From positions 124,001 through 188,000 of the forward strand of contig NZ_CP062006.1 in the NCBI RefSeq assembly GCF_017487345.1: a DNA stretch of 64,000 nt, written 5' to 3'. Below, in pieces: positions 61,247 to 64,000 of the stretch. Below the pieces are notes generated by a model, which was not told the DNA's origin, ran no database searches, and worked only from the letters and a program-made list of their open reading frames with translations. Numbering within the stretch: the stretch's first letter is position 1; each line of letters starts with the position of its first letter. Both the position numbers and the translations under genes were made by a program. This DNA comes from Brevundimonas pondensis (GTDB lineage Bacteria > Pseudomonadota > Alphaproteobacteria > Caulobacterales > Caulobacteraceae).

Positions 61247-61306
61247 AACCGGGTTCGTCAGAGGATGGTCACGCGGCCCGCGAGGCCGTTGCGAAGGCCT
61301 CGGTAG
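61247..61306. repeat. Direct repeat, left copy (duplicated tail-gene end)
   Basis: Sixty bases that match 63941-64000 at 50 positions, in the same orientation. Both copies contain the last codons and TGA stop of a leftward gene plus the next 11 bases. The pair brackets the cargo block of about 2.6 kb. Confidence 0.8.
61258..61306 (-). pseudogene. C-terminal remnant of a late phage gene
   Basis: On the minus strand this reads YRGLRNGLAGRVTIL and stop, almost the same peptide end as the gene at the right window edge (YQSLRTGLSGRVAIL and stop). Open sequence continues upstream to a TAA at 61432-61434 but shows no further recognisable homology, and the oppositely oriented 61380 gene overlaps it. 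It is therefore a remnant left after insertion of the cargo or recombination. Confidence 0.7.
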
Positions 61307-61379
61307 ACCTGCGGCCGCTCGATGGTCCGGAAAGAATGCGAAACTTGAGCTTGGGGGGATCGGCAGCTAGAGCCGATGA

Positions 61380-61610
61380 ATGACCGAGATTGACGAACGA
61401 ATTGCGCGCCTGAAGGCCAAAGAAAGCGCCCTTAGAAATCGAATGTTCGACCTGGTCGGCGTGCCTGGCAGCGAGAAGCACATGCGGACCTTGGAGAAAA
61501 AGACGGAAATCGCGCTAAGCGAACGTATTCGGTTGGTCGGTCAGAAGGAACGATCCGCCCGTCTTCGGTATCCAATTCGCCGTCTCTTTAAGGCTCTTCG
61601 GATCAAATGA
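61380..61610 (+). CDS. Small coiled-coil protein of the cargo block
   Basis: A 76-residue basic, helical protein (EIDERIARLKAKESALRNRM, LEKKTEIALSERIRLVGQKERSARLRYPIRRLF). It begins the rightward trio, and its stop overlaps the start of the SGNH-like gene (ATGA). It lacks a signal peptide. Composition is lower in G+C than that of the surrounding genes. No function recognised; a role as helper of the next two proteins is inferred from coupling only. Confidence 0.65.
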   Translation: MTEIDERIARLKAKESALRNRMFDLVGVPGSEKHMRTLEKKTEIALSERIRLVGQKERSARLRYPIRRLFKALRIK

Positions 61611-62359
61611 TTGATAGACCTGAGCTTTTTATTTTAGGCGATAGCCACACTACGGCGATAGCCCGGGCGTTCAAAACCCGTGGCGGTCTCGTTGCCGACC
61701 GCCAAGTTTTTGTTAGTCGGTATCAAGCTGCCAAGGGTGAAACGATCATCGAAGGCATTACTCACGCTGAAGGCGTCTCAATGTTCCAAGGGGCGGCCAG
61801 GAACGCGGTTCTGGTTTCTACAATAGGTGGCAATCAGTTCAACGCGTTCGGGATGATCCAGCATCCTGAGCCCTTCGATTTTTACGAACCTGACGTTCCC
61901 ACCGAAGACCTTCTCCCAGGAGCCTGCATAATTCCGCAGCGCACTATGGAAGCTACCTTCCGGAAGCTCTTGGGTGTTCGTGACGTCGAGCTTTTGAAGA
62001 TGTACCGCAAGTCAGGACCAGGTCGCGTCTTCGTACTTGCTCCACCGCCGCCAAAGGAAGACGATGAGTTTGTCAGAACCAAATCTGAAAGCTTGTTTCG
62101 CGATAATGGCATAGAAGAAGCTGGGGTCACCCCAGCTATCGTGCGTCTAAAGCTATGGGCCGTTCAGGTACGTATGATGCGCGAGATATTTGCGCCTCTC
62201 AAGATTGACGTAATTGCTCCACCTGCCAAAGCTCTAACTGCGGTCGGTTTCCTGGCGCCCGAATTTTACGGCAAGGACGCCACCCACGCGAATAAGGAAT
62301 ATGGGGAAATGGTCCTCAACTTGCTCGACATGGTGTTGCCTAGAAAGCCAATCGCATGA
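61607..62359 (+). CDS. SGNH/GDSL-like hydrolase of the cargo block
   Basis: A 250-residue protein. The first strand and nucleophile turn FILGDSHTTAIARAF fit an SGNH hydrolase (Ser in GDSH), TIGGNQFNAFG may serve as the Gly/Asn blocks, and the C-terminal FYGKDATHANKEYGEMVL carries the Asp-x-x-His pair. No export signal. SGNH enzymes act as esterases or acyltransferases on sugars and polysaccharides. It is coupled at both ends by ATGA overlaps. G+C is clearly lower than in the core genes. Confidence 0.72.
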   Translation: MIDRPELFILGDSHTTAIARAFKTRGGLVADRQVFVSRYQAAKGETIIEGITHAEGVSMFQGAARNAVLVSTIGGNQFNAFGMIQHPEPFDFYEPDVPTEDLLPGACIIPQRTMEATFRKLLGVRDVELLKMYRKSGPGRVFVLAPPPPKEDDEFVRTKSESLFRDNGIEEAGVTPAIVRLKLWAVQVRMMREIFAPLKIDVIAPPAKALTAVGFLAPEFYGKDATHANKEYGEMVLNLLDMVLPRKPIA

Positions 62360-63426
62360 GCGTTCATCCCTACAAGAACCTTCCTGACAAGGCCTTTTGG
62401 AAGCGTTCGGTCGGATCGGTAGCACCCGGAGAGATTGACCCGGTTGGACGCTTTGATTTGAAGATCCACCCCGAGACCAAAGTCGCTACGGCTGGAAGTT
62501 GCTTTGCTCAACATATTGCCCGCCATCTGAAAGCCAGCGGTTTCTGTTATTATGTAGCTGAACAAGCTCATCCCCTCATTCCGTTCGACGTCGCTGCGGC
62601 TCAGAATTACGGCCTTTTTTCCGCACGATACGGGAACATCTACACTGCCCGACAACTCCTTCAGTTGATCCAACGAGCTGTAGGATCATTCACTCCGAGT
62701 GATGATGTGTGGGTCGCGGGCGACGGCTCCTTCATTGACCCGTTCAGGCCCTCGACCCAGCCGGGAGGCTATATATCCGAAGGAGAAATGCTGGCTGACC
62801 GCGATCAGCATTTGCGCATGGTGCGCGAAATGTTCGCCAATTTAGATGTCTTCGTCTTTACCCTCGGCTTGACTGAGGGGTGGGTTTCAAAGGCGGATGG
62901 CGCGGCCTACCCGATCGCGCCTGGTGTCGAAGGCGGCACCTTCAATCCCGATCTGTATGCCTTCATTAATTACGGCGTCGACGACGTCCTGGGTGACATG
63001 AACGCCTTCCTTGATCACCTGCGTCTTCTAAATCCGGCCGCCAAGGTGATACTCACCGTATCTCCGGTCCCGCTGGCTGCGACAGCTGAACCTGACCAGC
63101 ACGTTCTTTCCGCCACCACATACTCCAAATCGGTGTTGCGGGTCGTAGCAGAAATGCTGACCAAGCAGCATCGGAACGTGCATTACTTCCCATCCTTCGA
63201 GATCATCACCAGCATGGCATCGCGAGGAGCCTACTACGCCCCCGACCTCCGCAATGTGACGGAGGAGGGCGTCTTGCACGTTATGCGGACTTTCCTACGC
63301 CACGCGACTGGAGTAGCGGCGGCTACGCCCGCATCTCAAAAGGACGTTCCTCAGCCTGAGGATTTTATCGAGCGCTCCAGCAAAATTGCTGAGGCGCTGT
63401 GCGACGAGGAAAAACTTGACACCTGA
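62356..63426 (+). CDS. GSCFA-domain protein
   Basis: A 356-residue protein of the GSCFA family, named for the motif seen here in TAGSCFAQHIARHLKASGF. Further family-like parts are NIYTARQLLQLI, DVFVFTLGLTEGW, NPAAKVILTVSPVPLAAT and the late FEIITS. The family is thought to be related to SGNH hydrolases, and members occur in polysaccharide loci. It is coupled to the SGNH-like gene through ATGA. A phage-borne pair of this kind might modify the host's surface polysaccharide; that is inference. Confidence 0.85.
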   Translation: MSVHPYKNLPDKAFWKRSVGSVAPGEIDPVGRFDLKIHPETKVATAGSCFAQHIARHLKASGFCYYVAEQAHPLIPFDVAAAQNYGLFSARYGNIYTARQLLQLIQRAVGSFTPSDDVWVAGDGSFIDPFRPSTQPGGYISEGEMLADRDQHLRMVREMFANLDVFVFTLGLTEGWVSKADGAAYPIAPGVEGGTFNPDLYAFINYGVDDVLGDMNAFLDHLRLLNPAAKVILTVSPVPLAATAEPDQHVLSATTYSKSVLRVVAEMLTKQHRNVHYFPSFEIITSMASRGAYYAPDLRNVTEEGVLHVMRTFLRHATGVAAATPASQKDVPQPEDFIERSSKIAEALCDEEKLDT

Positions 63427-63637
63427 CCACCTGAAACATTTTGAGGAAGAGGTAGATGTCGAGGCCCAACGCCTGTGTTGTGGTTCGGTTTGTTCTGCCC
63501 TGACAGGACCATATGCCGACGGGAACTGTACCCGATTTTGTCACAGCTATTGGAACGCGGCCGAGAAGATCGTTAGCGAGCGCATCAAGGCCGCCAAAGA
63601 CGAGATGCCTGATTGGCTCAATAAGGCAGGAACCTAG
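63416..63637 (+). CDS. Small Cys-rich protein after the GSCFA gene
   Basis: A 73-residue protein from a TTG at 63416, overlapping the GSCFA stop by 11 bases, with GAGGA five bases upstream. It has five cysteines (LCCGSVC, NCTRFC), which could bind a metal, then a charged helix (AAEKIVSERIKAAKDEMPDWL). Start and reality of the gene are uncertain, but its coupling to the trio supports it. Confidence 0.5.
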   Translation: MTPDHLKHFEEEVDVEAQRLCCGSVCSALTGPYADGNCTRFCHSYWNAAEKIVSERIKAAKDEMPDWLNKAGT

Positions 63638-63655
63638 TATCTTTTTGCCGCGGCC

Positions 63656-63922
63656 CTAGGGGACGTATCGAAGGGAGCACGAGCTAACTATGAAGTCCAA
63701 AGCGCCTTCTCGATCCTGATAGACATTGAACCGAACGCGGTCGTTTTTCTCCAGGCGAACCCGAACACCCATTTCGACGGCGATGTAGCTCATCAAGGTC
63801 AGCTCGTCTGGACCGAACATTGGAACGGCCGAAGCGCCATCGTTTGATGACGCCTTGTTGCCGGTGATCGTCATGCCTTTGGGAAACGGCTTCAGTGGAG
63901 ATGAGCTGCTATTGCGGTCCAA
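63656..63922 (-). CDS. Small unknown protein, leftward
   Basis: An 88-residue protein on the minus strand. It has a Ser-rich start, then a beta-rich segment (LTLMSYIAVEMGVRVRLEKNDRVRFNVYQDREGALDFIV) of the kind seen in small barrel domains; a PilZ-like fold is conceivable but the RxxxR motif is not clear. An ATG at 63874 would remove the first 16 residues. It closes the cargo block on the right. Confidence 0.5.
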   Translation of the reverse strand: MDRNSSSSPLKPFPKGMTITGNKASSNDGASAVPMFGPDELTLMSYIAVEMGVRVRLEKNDRVRFNVYQDREGALDFIVSSCSLRYVP

Positions 63923-63940
63923 GCGGCTGGATAGGTGACG

Positions 63941-64000
63941 AACCGGGTTCGTCAGAGAATGGCGACGCGGCCCGAAAGGCCGGTGCGCAGGCTCTGGTAG
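63941..64000. repeat. Direct repeat, right copy
   Basis: Partner of 61247-61306 (50 of 60 positions identical). The window ends inside it, so its true length is unknown. It contains the end of the leftward gene entering from the right. Confidence 0.8.
63952..64000 (-). CDS. C-terminal end of a late phage gene (partial)
   Basis: Fifteen codons and the stop of a gene that enters from the right: YQSLRTGLSGRVAIL. The end matches the remnant at 61258-61306. By position, upstream of the lysis genes in the direction of transcription, it is probably a tail or tail-associated protein. Too little is visible to say more. Confidence 0.6.
   Translation of the reverse strand, partial: YQSLRTGLSGRVAIL

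Overview
The window is a G+C-rich stretch of an alphaproteobacterial chromosome. Gene families, gene order and codon use (third positions almost always G or C) point to Caulobacterales, most likely Brevundimonas or a close relative. This is inferred from the proteins; no database was searched.

Positions 1 to about 57,000 are ordinary core chromosome. The left end holds the tail of the F1 ATP synthase operon (atpD end, short atpC), then rppH and a cluster common in alphaproteobacteria: nadD, rsfS, rlmH, an EnvC-like factor, the CtpA protease and a divergent polysaccharide deacetylase. Next come sufE, a membrane histidine kinase, bioB, a retropepsin-like protein, a soluble globin-coupled chemoreceptor and ahcY. 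A TonB-dependent receptor follows, then a HIG1-like protein with a cobalamin adenosyltransferase, etfBA, and a secreted amidohydrolase pair whose second member has lost the visible metal ligands. A branched-chain keto-acid dehydrogenase operon (bkdA-bkdB-bkdC, then lpdA) reads leftward from an Lrp-type regulator. Two matching palindromes lie between them, and a REP-bracketed GIY-YIG gene with an in-frame stop separates bkdC from lpdA. Further right are a pirin, a DinG-like helicase, ybaK, hisC, plsC, ydcF, ftsEX, a phosphoribosyltransferase, lysA-lptM-argH, a TlpA thioredoxin, an FKBP isomerase and threonine deaminase.

From about 57,490 the window enters an integrated element, probably a prophage. 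Its left edge is marked by the 3' half of a tRNA-Gly(CCC) gene with no 5' half, the usual scar of integration into a tRNA. The orientation predicts that the element continues past the right end of the window to an intact tRNA copy. The visible part is a leftward lysis module: a membrane coiled-coil protein, a holin-like protein, a GH19 endolysin and a nested spanin pair. An HNH-like endonuclease gene lies inside it on the opposite strand.

Right of the lysis module is a cargo block of visibly lower G+C (about 61,310-63,940). It contains a translationally coupled trio (small coiled coil, SGNH-like hydrolase, GSCFA-domain protein) and two small unknown genes. It sits between two imperfect 60-base direct repeats that both encode the C-terminus of the same leftward gene. 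The best reading is that cargo was inserted by duplicating the 3' end of a late phage gene. This block is the least explained and most interesting part of the window. No rRNA, complete tRNA, CRISPR array, transposase or replication origin was seen.
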